A stretch of DNA of 64,000 nt, taken from assembly GCF_022605725.1 (NCBI RefSeq), contig NC_065550.1, forward strand, positions 37,603,623 through 37,667,622. The letters run 5' to 3'. How positions within the stretch are numbered: the first letter of the stretch is position 1; the number at the start of each line of letters is the position of its first letter. Origin of the DNA: Anthonomus grandis grandis (taxonomy: Eukaryota > Arthropoda > Insecta > Coleoptera > Curculionidae). This document shows positions 1 through 13,000 of the stretch, piece after piece. A program made the translations under genes and the position numbers. A model generated the notes under the pieces. The model saw only the letters and a list, made by a program, of their open reading frames with translations. It was not told where the DNA came from and did no database searches.

Positions 1-3000
1 TTAATCGTGTTCTCCTTGTCAGGCACTTGTTGCCTATAGCAACTGACTCTGTTTGATGACGCCTTAGTCCGGGTGCGTATGACCGAAAAGTGAAACTGGC
101 CTTAAATGTTAAGAAAACGTTGAATGCTTATTAAAGATAAAAAAAAAATACTCCGGGTAATATCGAAAATAAGTTGGAATGGCCTCTAATAAGTTAGACT
201 CGGTTTCAAGTGTGAATTAAAAAAAAAACAAATTTTCCTTAAATGCACACATGGACTATAAAAGAGAATCACAAGGACACTTGACAGTTGTGCAACTAAA
301 ATGCGGTGAAAAAAAAATCGTTTTTCTAACATGGACTCACGGACTACAAAAACATGACTGCAAAGACACTTATAGCAACCCCGTGGTTAAACATGTTTTC
401 TTTGTCACACCCGTTGCCAATGACAACTGTCTCTGTTTAATGTTGCTTTAGTCCAAGTACGTATGACCGAAAAGTGAAACAGGCATTAAATGTTGAGAAA
501 TTATTGAATGCCTGTGAAAAATAAAAAATTAATCTGGACGTAATGGAAAATAATAAGTTAAAATGGCTTAAATCAGAACTAGCTTCAACTGCCTAGAAAA
601 CCGGCTAATAGTCCGAGCGTATAAAAAACAAAGTGATTTTTCTTTTTAACCAAGTGCCTGGAAGAGATAAATGAATATTTTAAGTAACTGAGAAAATAAA
701 AAAAAATTAAAATTCCATAAAAAAGATTTTTTTTTCTAGCATGTACACACGGACTACAAAAAACAACAACAACAACAATTCATGGCAACCCTACTTTTTT
801 TTTTCTTTATCGCACTCGTTGCCAAATAGCAACTTACTGTTATAATTTTAGTGGGCAATAGTCCGGGTGCATAAGAATCAAAACTAATCAAAAAGCAACT
901 AACTGCCTGGAAGAAATTTGAAAAATACCTTAAAAAACTGGGGGAAACCTAATTCCTTGAAGAAGAAAAATCATTCATTTAACATGTGCACACGGACTAT
1001 AAAAACAACGGTAAGGACACTTAGCAACTATGTATTTAATCATGTTCTCTTTGTCATACCCGTTGTCAATGACAACTGTTTCTGTTTAATGCTGCTTTAG
1101 TCCAGGTACGTATGACCGAAAAGTGAAACAGGCATTAAATGTTGAGAAATTATTGAATGCCTGTGAAAAATAAAAAATTAATCTGGACGCAATGGAAAAT
1201 AATAAGTTAAAATGGCTTAAATCAGAACTAGCTTCAACTGCCTAGAAAACTGGCTAATAGTCCGGGCGTATAAAAAACAAAGTGATTTTTCTTTTCAATC
1301 AACTGCCTGGAAGATATAAAAGAATATTTTAAGTAATTGGAAAGTCTAAAATTTCTTGAAGAAAAAAACAGTTTTCTAAGATGTACACACGGACTACAAA
1401 AACAGAACTGCAACCCCGTATTTAATCATGTTCTCCTTTTCACACCCATTGCCAATGACAACTGTCTTTGTATAATGTTGCTTTAGTCCATGTACGTATG
1501 ATCAAAAAGTGAAACTGGTATTAAACATTAAGAAATGGTTGGGTGCCAATGCCTGTACGAAGTAAACAATGACTCTGCATGTTATAGAAAATAAGTTTGA
1601 TCGGCCTGAAATAAATCAGAACTGACTGACAGAAAGCAATTCTCTAAACAAGTTAATTGAACTAAAAAAAATATAATTTTTTGTACATGGACTATAAAAC
1701 GCGAGAACAGAGATAGGCGGCAACCTCGGATTTAATGTTTTTTTTCTTTATCGCACTCGTTGCCAAATAGCAACTTACTATTCTAATTTTAGTGGGCAAT
1801 AGTCCGGGTGCATAAGAAACAAAAATAATCAAAAAGCAACTAACTGCCTGAAAGAAATTTGAAAAATACCTTAAAAAACTGGGGGAAACCTAATTCCTTG
1901 AAGAAGAAAAATCATTCATTTAACATGTGCACACGGACTATAAAAACAACGGTAAGGACACTTAGCAACCATGTATTTAATCATGTTCTCTTTGTCACAC
2001 CCGTTGCCAGTGACAACAGTCTCTGTTTAATGTTGCTTTAGTCCATGTACGTATGATCGAAAAGTGAAACTGGTATTAAACATTAAGAAATCGTTGGGTG
2101 CCAATGCCTGTAAGAAGTAAATAATGACTCTAGACGTTATGGAAAATAAGTTTGAATGGCCTGAAATAAATCAAGTCTAGTTTCAATTGCCTGGAAAAAT
2201 TTAATTTTTATTACATGGACACATGAACTATGAAACATAACTATAAAGATACACTGCCCGCATTTAATATTGTTTTCTTTGTCGCATCCTTTGTTAAAAG
2301 ACTGCTGTCTCGGTTTTATCGAGCAACAGTCTGGGTGCATAAGAAATAAATTAAAGTTTCTATTTTTTTTTCGATCAAGTGCCTGGAAGAAAAAAAAAAT
2401 ACTTCAAGCAGTTGGGAAAAAAAAGCATAAAATTCCTTGAAGAAAAAAAACACTTTTCTGACATATACACTCGGACTACAAAAACACCATCGACACCTAG
2501 CAACCCTGCATTTAATCATGGTCTCTTTATCGCACCCATTGCCAATGACAACTGTCTCTGTTTAATGTTGCTTTAGTCCATGTACGTATGATCAAAAAGT
2601 GAAACTGGTATTAAACATTAAGAAATCGTTGGAAATAAATATAATACAATACAATAAGTTTCTATTTTTTTTTTCGATTAACTGCCTGGAAGAAAAATAT
2701 TTTATATATTTAATAAATATATTTAAAAAAAATATTTTAAGCAGTTGGGAAAAATAAGAAAAAAAAGCATAAAATTCTTTGAAGAAAAAAAACCTTTTCT
2801 GACATATACACTCGGACTACAAAAACACCATCGCAACGACACCTAGCAACCCTGCATTTAATCATGGTTTCTTTGTCGCACCCGTTGACTATCGCAACTG
2901 ACTGTTTAATGACACCTTAGTCCGGGCACGTATGTCCGAAAAGTGAAAGTGACATTAAACATTATGAAATCGTTTAATGCCAGTAAAAAATAAAAAAAAT

Positions 3001-3050
3001 TACTCTGGACGCTATATACTACAACTGGACGTACGTGGAGTAGTAAATGT
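1..3050. repeat. Composite tandem/dispersed repeat array
   Basis: Diverged units recur with landmarks 'GTATGACCGAAAAGTGAAAC', 'ACATGNACACACGGACTA' and a TTTAGTCCANGTACG block (near 447, 1097, 1483, 2038 and 2574). A longer period is visible: the block at 918-1100 returns almost unchanged at 1859-2041, 941 bp later. Poly-A and poly-T runs and an AACTGCCTGGAAGAA motif mark many units. Short open frames inside are repeat copies and not genes; they differ by scattered substitutions and lack coding features. This looks like a decaying complex satellite or a cluster of short nonautonomous elements. I do not recognise the family. Confidence 0.8.
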
Positions 3051-4700
3051 TAGGTTATGTGCAGTCAAATACTTACCACAGTATCCTTTTTTGTCTACTC
3101 TTCGGCTGTTGACCTTGTGGTAGACTGGTTCCCTTCGTATACGTGGGCGATATTAAAAATCCTAACAGAAACACCAGAATCAATGACCGATAAGTAGAAG
3201 GGGGCACCCCGGACTGCGGCTGCATTGAAACCATCCTAAAAATTATATAATTATTAGCATAATTCTATGTACCAAGAAACTTATTAAGTCAATCGGTCTT
3301 CACGCGTGGATGAGTTTTACTTGTACAATCGAAAGTGCAAAATATTCGTTTATGTTGTTGATTTTAGTCCGTACGTGACATTAGTAAATTTAGCATAATC
3401 AATTGCGTTCGCGCCCTTTTTGGGAAGTAACTTTTGCAATATGAAATTTGCGGGCGATTGTAATTCATTAGGTCGACACAAAATAAATCGTGTCAAAATA
3501 ACGAATCGAATATTAATGGGGAAACCGGATTTTTTTTACTCGCGTACGCTCTTGAATGTTAATCGCCGCGTTTTTATCCGGGCCAACGGAATAATTCGGT
3601 AAAATGGCCACCACATTAAAAACAAAAAATACAACAAACCAGTGGGACCAAATAGAGAGAGAGAATTATTGTTCTTAATAGGCATATCTTGGATTGCAAT
3701 TTTTTTGGTTCGTTCTGCTTTTAAGGAAACGAGTATTTTTTTAGTAGGCCACGTTTACCTACATACGACGAATTATGTAAATTCTCTTGGATGGGATTAT
3801 TACACTAAGACAAAAAAAAAACATCTATAAAAGTATAAATATGTTTGCTATTCCATTCCTAATATCATGAAATTACTTATGCAAATCGTCCGATATAATT
3901 ATTAGCGGCTCGTTATGTTTTTTCAGAGTGCCTATCATTTACTTGTCAAGTCGCTTTTTAACGCGTAAGAAATATGTGTATCCGCCTTTAGTAAAACTAT
4001 TTTGCTTTATACGTCATAAGTCCTTGCAGCATGTAAGTCATCTTAAGAAAAGAGGGATGGTCCTGGTGATTACGTCATGGTTGTCAAATCCAATATGGCG
4101 GCACTAGTGAGTCATTGTGGCAAACAAAGATAGACTTTGTGTATTAAAACGAGATGATGTGACACAATAAAACAAACATCTTGAATAATTTAATTGAGTG
4201 AGTTCAACTGCCTGGAATAAATAAAAAATTACTTTAAGTTGGATTAAACAAAAAATTGCAGTTAATAATAGTGTGAGCGCATATGATGAGAGAATGAATG
4301 AACTCTGGAGGCTCAAAAGTTCAAAACTCAAAATGCTAGAAGAGGAAAATGTTTTTCAAAGCAGCCTAGGTATAAGGCCAAGTATATCAGATATACTATT
4401 GACCTACTATATCTATAATTCTCCGATTACGTTACTAGGCATAAAAATCAGGGAAATAGTGAAGTGACACACACTCGGCATTGACATTGCCGGCATTTCC
4501 ATAACCAGTCTGGGCGCCCGTTCGGGTTCACTGGTTCAACAAACGACGGATCCAACATGCAACGAGCAGATCACCTCGATTTCGTTTTGTAATAGCGAGG
4601 CGATGCCTTAAACGGCTTAAATCGGCACTTTACCGCGTTTACTTTGGCTCATTTTCCATTTTTTGGCATATTCTTAAATTAATTTACGTGGATATAAAGG
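3051..4700. other. Intergenic, no supported gene
   Basis: Unique-looking AT-rich sequence. Open frames of 60-75 codons are present (for example 3420-3602 and 4273-4467) but show no recognisable domain, splice context or codon bias. One GCCTGGAA motif occurs at 4210-4217. Nothing else is supported. Confidence 0.6.
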
Positions 4701-5178
4701 GCTTAAATTAATTGAAATCGTGTCGCAACAACTGTCTTACATCGGATTTTTATTTGTATTTTATCATGTAACGCCACCTGATGGAAGTTTTACGAATTAA
4801 TGTTAATGTTATCGTTGAATGTCGTCATACGTCAAATATATTTACGCGACCTGTTAATGGCCGTGCCAACTTTAAATTATCCAAAATTATCACTGTCAAC
4901 GAAGATCAATTGACATGTGTCATATTTTTATGATACGCCACCTAATGGGATTTTTACGAATTATTGATACAAACAAAGCGAATATATCTATCATACGTCA
5001 AATATGTTTACGCCCCCTGGTGGGAGTTGTATGTACAATTATGCATGGCAACTCTAAATCAACAAGCAAAGGGACAAACGTCAGTTTCAACAATGCAACA
5101 ACTGATATGTTTTAGATTTTTATTGACATTTTTTCTTGGAATTAATAGAAACTATCGATCACGAACTTCTAAGTATAA

Positions 5179-5338
5179 AGTCCAGTGCAACGATATATTA
5201 GAATGGTGACCCGTCAAAACACCAGCATTCCACTTGCCAAACATCAAAAATGTCATCCACCTTCTATTTACATTGTTTGAGAAGTAAAATGCTGGTGTTT
5301 TGACGGGCGACCATTCTAATATATCGTTACACTGGACT
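5179..5338. repeat. Foldback (MITE-like) inverted repeat
   Basis: Two 57-nt arms (5179-5235 and 5282-5338) are reverse complements with only a few mismatches, separated by a loop of about 46 nt. They begin AGTCCAGTG and end CACTGGACT. The length (about 160 bp) and structure fit a foldback MITE; no target-site duplication is obvious. Confidence 0.75.
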
Positions 5339-5382
5339 GTTAATGCAAATGGCCACCATTACCAAAAATGACCGTTGCCTGA

Positions 5383-7018
5383 TGGCGGCCATTTTTATTG
5401 TCTTTTGATGTTGGTCCCTCTGGACATTTTCAGTTTTGCCAACAAAAGATATATTAAATAAAGAAGGTAATAAAGTTGACGTTTGACATGTGATCTGTCA
5501 TGAACTTATATAAAAAGTAGTGACTCGTACAGTGTCGTGAATTTTCTTCACTCATAAATAATGAAATCATAGTTTAAATATGAACAAAGGTACGAGATTC
5601 TTAAACAAGTACAAGAAAAAATATCAGAACTAATGCAACTATCTTAAATTCTTAACTAAATGTTACTTACTACTCGGTTTTTGTAAACATAACCTCCTAA
5701 AAACTTAAAACGTTTTTTTTTCCTACAATTGGCACCACTGAAGTTTGTCATAGTGACCAACGTCGAAAGGACACAATCGCGCAAAATGGCGGCCACCTAG
5801 TCATTTATTTTTCACTGAGTTAGTAGTCCAGGTATATTTATTATAAGTGTGTGCTATCGATACAAAAATGTGAAATGTCACTGTCAACAAGAAATCAACT
5901 GTCACGTGTCAAATATATTTACGCCGTCTGGTGGGATATTACGTATTTGTTGTCATGGAAATATTAAATTATCAATACACATAAACAATGTTTATTAAAG
6001 ATAGTGATACGCTACCTGGTGAAATTTTAGGAATCAATCAGTGTTGCCAATTATGATATTTCATAATTCTCTAAATTTCACCAAATATTAGGTCAGTGAA
6101 TAAGAGGTTACCTAGTAGTTTTTAGACCAATCAGAAGCTCGCATTGGTCCCCTGCAGTACGTCATCCTGTGAATTTCTGAGATGTTGTCTTTCTTTAATT
6201 GATTTAAAATTGCATAAGAGCGATAAGGACGACACCTATACAAATAGATTTCCACTACCGACATTTCTGCTAAGATTCTACAACAGTAATTGGATTTTGA
6301 ATTAGCCAATTAGAACAAAGTTTGTTTTGAACAAACAAATAAATATAAATAACCAATTGACACAAAACATATATTTATATGTATATGACTATATGTTATA
6401 TAGACAGACATCATAGGTATATACCTTTTTTGATAATTGATCGTTCTATCTTTGTTCAGAAGGAAAAAGGGGCAAAGATATTAATACATAACGCATTTCC
6501 TAAATAAAATCAAATATACTCTCTTCAAATTTTCCAATTTTGGTGAAAAATACACTGAGTTGGCAGCACTGGACTTAAGGGTCGTGGCCATCTTATATTA
6601 TCGGTACGGAAAAGTGAAATGTCACTGTCAACGTCCAATCGACTGTCTTAACCTTAAATTATCAACACGAACAGAATTGAAATGTTAAGAAAGAGCAAAA
6701 GAGACTGTATACAGGTAAATTTGAGACCTAACGAGTACTATACTCCTTAGAGGAAAACTTTCCAGAACATGGACAATATCCTCCTACAAAGTCATATTTG
6801 TCAAGTACCTTCGTTAATTTTTAAATTATGATTTTTATAAAATATAATGAGTAAAGACAGTGCACGAATCACGACTTTTTATACTCAAGTTCATGACAGA
6901 TCACATGTCAAACGTCAACTTTATTACCTTCTTTATTTAATATATCTTTTGTTGGCAACACTGAAAACGTTCAGAGTGACCAACATCAAAAGGACACAGT
7001 CACTATAAAAATGGCGGC
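5383..7018. repeat. Large inverted-repeat pair (about 150-160 bp arms)
   Basis: The segment 5383-5540 reappears as its reverse complement at about 6855-7018. Shared blocks include GACATGTGATCTGTCATGAA and GCCAACAAAAGATATATTAA. The arms enclose about 1.3 kb of repeat-derived DNA. A third, partial copy in the right-arm orientation lies at about 5735-5800. The pair could be terminal repeats of an old nonautonomous DNA transposon or two inverted insertions. No coding sequence lies between the arms. Confidence 0.7.
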
Positions 7019-8660
7019 GACAAGTCAGTGACACCAACTTAGAGACACATCTAAAGTTAACCTTCAAATTTTTATTAAAAGACTAATGGCCATATGCACC
7101 ATGTAATGTAATGTACATGTAAAATCAGTGGCTTAAGCCTAAAGCGGAGCATAAAGACAACGGTGCATATGGCCATAAAACCTTTCATTCTTGGTGAAAA
7201 ATACACTGGACTTTATCGGTTCAGAAAAGTAAAATGTCACTGTCAACGTATTGACATGTATGACAACAACAGTAACTGACATGTATCAGATTTTTATTTG
7301 TCACCTGTTGGAAATTTTACGAATTATTGATACAAACCAGTGACATGTCAATGTCAACGAAAAAGCACGTCAAATATTACATATTACCCTAGCAACAATA
7401 AATTAACAGCCATGACTACTTTAAATCATCAATACAAAAAAGTAAATACTGTCAACGAAGTATCAGTCAACTGTCTGTCATACTTCAAATATGTTTGCGC
7501 CACCTAGTGGGGGTCGCACGTATTTATTGCCATGGCATTCTTAAATTATCGATATAAACTAAATTGAAATGTCGATGTCAACCATGAAGGAAATACGTCC
7601 TCGTCAAATTACGCTAATGAGGGTTGCACTTATGTATTACATAATTGCCATAGCAACAATAATGAATTTTATAAATAAGTACAAAACAGTGAAATGTCAC
7701 AAATGTCTCAACGAAGCGTCTGTCATACTTCAAATATGTTTACGCCGCCTGGTGGGGGTTGTATGTATTATATTATTGCCATGGCAACCTTAAATTATTA
7801 ATGCAAACAAATATGAAATGTCACTGTCAACGAAGAACAATAATTGACATGTATCAGATGTTTATTTGCCACCTGTTGGAAATTTTACGAATTATTGATA
7901 CAAACCAGTGAAATGTCAATGTCAACCAAGAAGCGCGTCAAATATTACATATTACCATAGCAACAATAAATTAACAGCCGTGACTACTTTAAATCATTAA
8001 TACAAAAAAGTAAAATGTTACTGTCAACGAAGTATCAGTCAACTGTCTGTCATACTTCAAATATGTTTGCGCCACCTGGTGGGGGTCGCACGTATTTATT
8101 GCCATGGCATTCTTAAATTATCGATATAAATAAAATTGAAATGTCAATGTCAATTATGAAGGAAATACGTCCTCGTCAAATTATGCTAATGGGGGTTGCA
8201 CTTATTACATAATTGCCATAGCAACAATAATAAATTAATGAATTTTATGAATCAATACAAAACAGTGAAATGTCACTGTTAACAAAGCATCTGTCATACT
8301 TCAAATATGTTTGCGCCACCTGGTGGGGGTCGCACGTATTTATTGCCATGGCATTCCTAAATTATCGATATAAATAAAATTGAAATGTCAATGTCAACCA
8401 TGAAGGAAATACGTCCACGTCAAATTACGCTAATGGGGGTTGCACTTATTACATAATTGCCATAGCAACAATAATGAATTTTATAAATAAGTACAAAACA
8501 GTGAAATGTCACAAATGTCTCGACGAACCGTCTGTCATACTTCAAATATGTTTACGCCACCTGGTGGGGGTTGTATGTATTATATTATTGCCATGGCAAC
8601 CTTAAATTATCAATGCAAACAAATATGAAATGTCACTGTCAACGAAGAACCAATTGACAT

Positions 8661-10060
8661 ATTATGTGTGTCACTATTTGTGAATTGAATCCGGCTGTGT
8701 TAATGATCATATAATATATTTATGTATTTATTTGTATATCTGTACTTATATTTTTATTTGTTTAATTTATTCACTACACTATAGCAATTTTTTATTTGAT
8801 TTGATTATTTCAAACTACACGCCACCTGACAGTAGTTTCTCGTACTTAAATTGACAATACAATAAACGAAACGTCAACGGATTCGGTGACGTCATCAAGG
8901 GCATGCGTAATAAAACACGTGTAGGTACATTGTATAAATTATTTTTTTTTTTTTGTCGATTAATGAATGCATGAATGTAAACGAAGGTCGTCGCGACACT
9001 TGTTGTACATACGTACGTTCAAGTGTGTTTTTGGGTCTTACAAAGCGGAGATGCACCGCTCTTGACCCGAATTACCGAAAAAACCGATTTTATGACGGTT
9101 CGCGGTGCAAATTTTAGGCAGTTGATACCCCGGCGGGCATCGGGTGAAAGAAAATACGAGCCAGTGTGCCAATAAAAATAATATTAATAATAAATCAACC
9201 GAAATTCTTAAGAGGTTCTTTTAATGGCCGGTACAGTTATTCTGATGAAATGGAAACTTGCTACATGTATATTTTATTCAAAAAAAAAAATATATATATG
9301 TATATTTAAAGAATTGATTCGGAATTTGGGTCAAGACTGTGAATAACCCATACGTACATCTTGACGGGTTAAAAAAAATAACACAAGTGATTAGGCTCCT
9401 TTTTTGCAAATCAAACTGAACTGTTAGAGGTCAGAGATCAATGTTAAATTTTAACGAGAGAAAGAATATATTTTGAACGGTTCTTTTTACCGGTAATAAC
9501 TGTGTTGTCCAAACAAAAATGTCACTCTATTAATATTCGATCAAGGCATCCATGTCAAACTCATATTACAACAACTTAATCATTCAACCAAAATTCTTTT
9601 GAAATAACCTATATTTGAGCGTTAAAAACATGTTAAAATTTATTTATCGATTAATTACATTCAATTTCAAACAATAAGTCGCTTAAACTAATTTTTACTT
9701 GGTATCAGATTAATGTTTCTTTATCTTTAGACAAACTATTTTTATATATTATTGATTGATAAAATACTTGACAAACATTGATTCAGCATTTTAAAACTGT
9801 ACAGTCACATCTTACTACATCAGATTAATAACTGTAAGTCGTAGTGGCTGTATTATCCTAACCAGACAGTTGAAGGTACTGTATAAAGAATTTCACGGTG
9901 AAGTCTCCAATATTGAAATTAAATATATTAATGTTCAAATTGTAACTGTTTATAGAGTACCTGATCACATGCATGTTGGAATTCATTCATAAAAATTGCA
10001 TTAGGTATGTACTTATGTCATTTTTAATTATGATATATATTTTACGTGATGTAAGTGATG
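8661..10060. other. Intergenic, no supported gene
   Basis: Mostly AT-rich. One GC-richer island at about 8975-9180 follows a TGACGTCA (CRE-like) palindrome near 8887. It has no open frame or recognisable protein, so I cannot say whether it is a noncoding exon, a promoter or a repeat. Confidence 0.5.
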
Positions 10061-13000
10061 AAAGCAAGCCGGTGGTATAGTTAGTTCGATTTCGAAAAAA
10101 ATCAATTTTTAGTGAAAAAATTCGATACGGGGGGGTATACCCGAAAAATGAAAAATTTCAAACTTTGGAGGTCGATAATTCGGCTTCTATGGGTCCTATT
10201 GGGAAAATTTCAACGGTTTTGTCTTAGTTTCGTCATTCTGAATCCAACGAGACCATCCGCATGGTCGTAGCTCTTCTAATAGCCGAGATATGGCATTTTT
10301 GATGCCCATTTTTGGCCTCAAAAACGGACGTCGAAAACGACTATTTCAGGATTTTCAAAGTGCTCTCATTCTCTTAGTTCTGCTCGGATCCTGTTATAAC
10401 CCGGTGTTTTCGTAATCTAGGTGACCCAAATAAGACGCTGGTATACTTAGTTTGATTTCGAAAAAAATCAATTTTTGGTGAAAAAATTCGATACGGGGGG
10501 GTATACCCGAAAAACGAAAAATTCCAAACTTTGAAGGTCGATATCTCGGCTTCTATGGGAGCTATCGGGAAAATTCTAACGGTTTTGTCTTAGTTTCGTC
10601 GTTTTGAATCCAACGAGATCATCCGCAAGGTCGTAGCTCTTCTAATAGCTGAGATATGGCATTTTTGATGCCCATTTTTGGCCTCAAAAACGGACGTCGA
10701 AAACGACTTTTTCAGGATTTTCAAAGTGCTCTCATTCCTTTAGTTCTGCTCGGATCCTGTTATAACCCGGTGTTTTCGTAATCTAGGTGACCCAAATAAG
10801 ACGCTGGTATACTTAGTTTGATTTCGAAAAAAATCAATTTTTGGTGAAAAAATTCGATACGGGGGGGTATACCCGAAAAATAAAAAATCCCAAACTTTGG
10901 AGGTCGATATCTTGGCTTCTATGGGGACTATCTAGAAAATTCCAACGGTTTTGTCTTAGTTTCGTCATTCTGAATCCAACGAGACCAATCGCAAGGTCGT
11001 AGCTCTTCTAATAGCTGAGATATGGCATTTTTGATGCCCATTTTTGGCCTCAAAAACGGACGTCGAAAACGACTTTTTCAGGATTTTCAAAGTGCTCTCA
11101 TTCCCTTAGTTCTGCTCGGATCCTGTTATAACCCGGTGTTTTCCTAATCTAGGTGACCCAAATAAGACGCTGGTATACTTAATTTGATTTCGAAAAAAAT
11201 CAATTTTTGGTGAAAAAATTCGATACGGGGGGGTATACCCGAAAAACGAAAAATTCCAAACTTTGAAGGTCGATATCTCGGCTTCTATGGGAGCTATCGG
11301 GAAAATTCTAACGGTTTTGTCTTAGTTTCGTCGTTTTGAATCCAACGAGATCATCCGCAAGGTCGTAGCTCTTCTAATAGCTGAGATATGGCATTTTTGA
11401 TGCCCATTTTTGGCCTCAAAAACGGACGTCGAAAACGACTTTTTCAGGATTTTCAAAGTGCTCTCATTCCTTTAGTTCTGCTCGGATCCTGTTATAACCC
11501 GGTGTTTTCGTAATCTAGGTGACCCAAATAAGACGCTGGTATACTTAGTTTGATTTCGAAAAAAATCAATTTTTGGTGAAAAAATTCGATACGGGGGGGT
11601 ATACCCGAAAAATAAAAAATCCCAAACTTTGGAGGTCGATATCTTGGCTTCTATGGGGACTATCTAGAAAATTCCAACGGTTTTGTCTTAGTTTCGTCAT
11701 TCTGAATCCAACGAGACCAATCGCAAGGTCGTAGCTCTTCTAATAGCTGAGATATGGCATTTTTGATGCCCATTTTTGGCCTCAAAAACGGACGTCGAAA
11801 ACGACTTTTTCAGGATTTTCAAAGTGCTCTCATTCCTTTAGTTCTGCTCGGATCCTGTTATAACCCGGTGTTTTCGTAATCTAGGTGACCCAAATAAGAC
11901 GCTGGTATACTTAGTTTGATTTCGAAAAAAATCAATTTTTGGTGAAAAAATTCGATACGGGGGGGGGTATACCCGAAAAATTAAAAATTCCAAACTTTGA
12001 AGGTCGATATCTCGGCTTCTATGGGGACTATCGGGAAAATTCCAACGGTTTTGTCTTAGTTTCGTCGTTTTGAATCCAACGAGATCATCCGCAAGGTCGT
12101 AGCTCTTCTAATAGCTGAGATATGGCATTTTTGATGCCCATTTTTGGCCTCAAAAACGGACGTCGAAAACGACTTTTTCAGGATTTTCAAAGTGCTCTCA
12201 TTCCCTTAGTTCTGCTCGGATCCTGTTATAACCCGGTGTTTTCGTAATCTAGGTGACCCAAATAAGACGCTGGTATACTTAGTTTGATTTCGAAAAAAAT
12301 CAATTTTTGGTGAAAAAATTCGATACGGGGGGGTATACCCGAAAAACGAAAAATTCCAAACTTTGAAGGTCGATATCTCGGCTTCTATGGGAGCTATCGG
12401 GAAAATTCTAACGGTTTTGTCTTAGTTTCGTCGTTTTGAATCCAACGAGATCATCCGCAAGGTCGTAGCTCTTCTAATAGCTGAGATATGGCATTTTTGA
12501 TGCCCATTTTTGGCCTCAAAAACGGACGTCGAAAACGACTTTTTCAGGATTTTCAAAGTGCTCTCATTCCCTTAGTTCTGCTCGGATCCTGTTATAACCC
12601 GGTGTTTTCCTAATCTAGGTGACCCAAATAAGACGCTGGTATACTTAATTTGATTTCGAAAAAAATCAATTTTTGGTGAAAAAATTCGATACGGGGGGGT
12701 ATACCCGAAAAATAAAAAATCCCAAACTTTGGAGGTCGATATCTCGGCTTCTATGGACTCTATCTGGAAAATTCCAACGGTTTTGTCTTAGTTTCGTCAT
12801 TCTGAATCCAACGAGACCATCCGCAAGGTCATAGCTCTTCTAATAGCTGAGATATGGCATTTTTGATGCCCATTTTTGGCCTCAAAAACGGACGTCGAAA
12901 ACGACTTTTTCAGGATTTTCAAAGTGCTCTCATTCCCTTAGTTCTGCTCGGATCCTGTTATAACCCGGTGTTTTCGTAATCTAGGTGACCCAAATAAGAC

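Larger units (their letters stand above)
4740..8660. repeat. Diverged repeat cluster with about 565-bp tandem segment and CTCF-like motifs
   Basis: Recurrent phrases are 'GAAATGTCACTGTCAACGAAG', 'TTGCCATGGCAACCTTAAAT' and a 'TTTACGCCACCTGGTGGGGG' block. A segment of about 565 bp (about 7285-7850) is followed by a close copy (about 7850-8410) and a partial third (to 8650). Older, more diverged units lie at 4740-5050 and 5860-6030. The CACCTGGTGG-type block occurs near 4773, 4937, 5012, 5923, 7499, 7744, 8070, 8313 and 8555, always in the same orientation. Open frames within are not genes. The family is not recognised. Confidence 0.8.

Noticed and set aside
918..2576. Paired 60-65 aa frames (918-1100, 1859-2041, 2379-2576) as a small gene family
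   Set aside because: They are equivalent positions of a repeat unit, with poly-A derived lysine runs and no independent coding signal.
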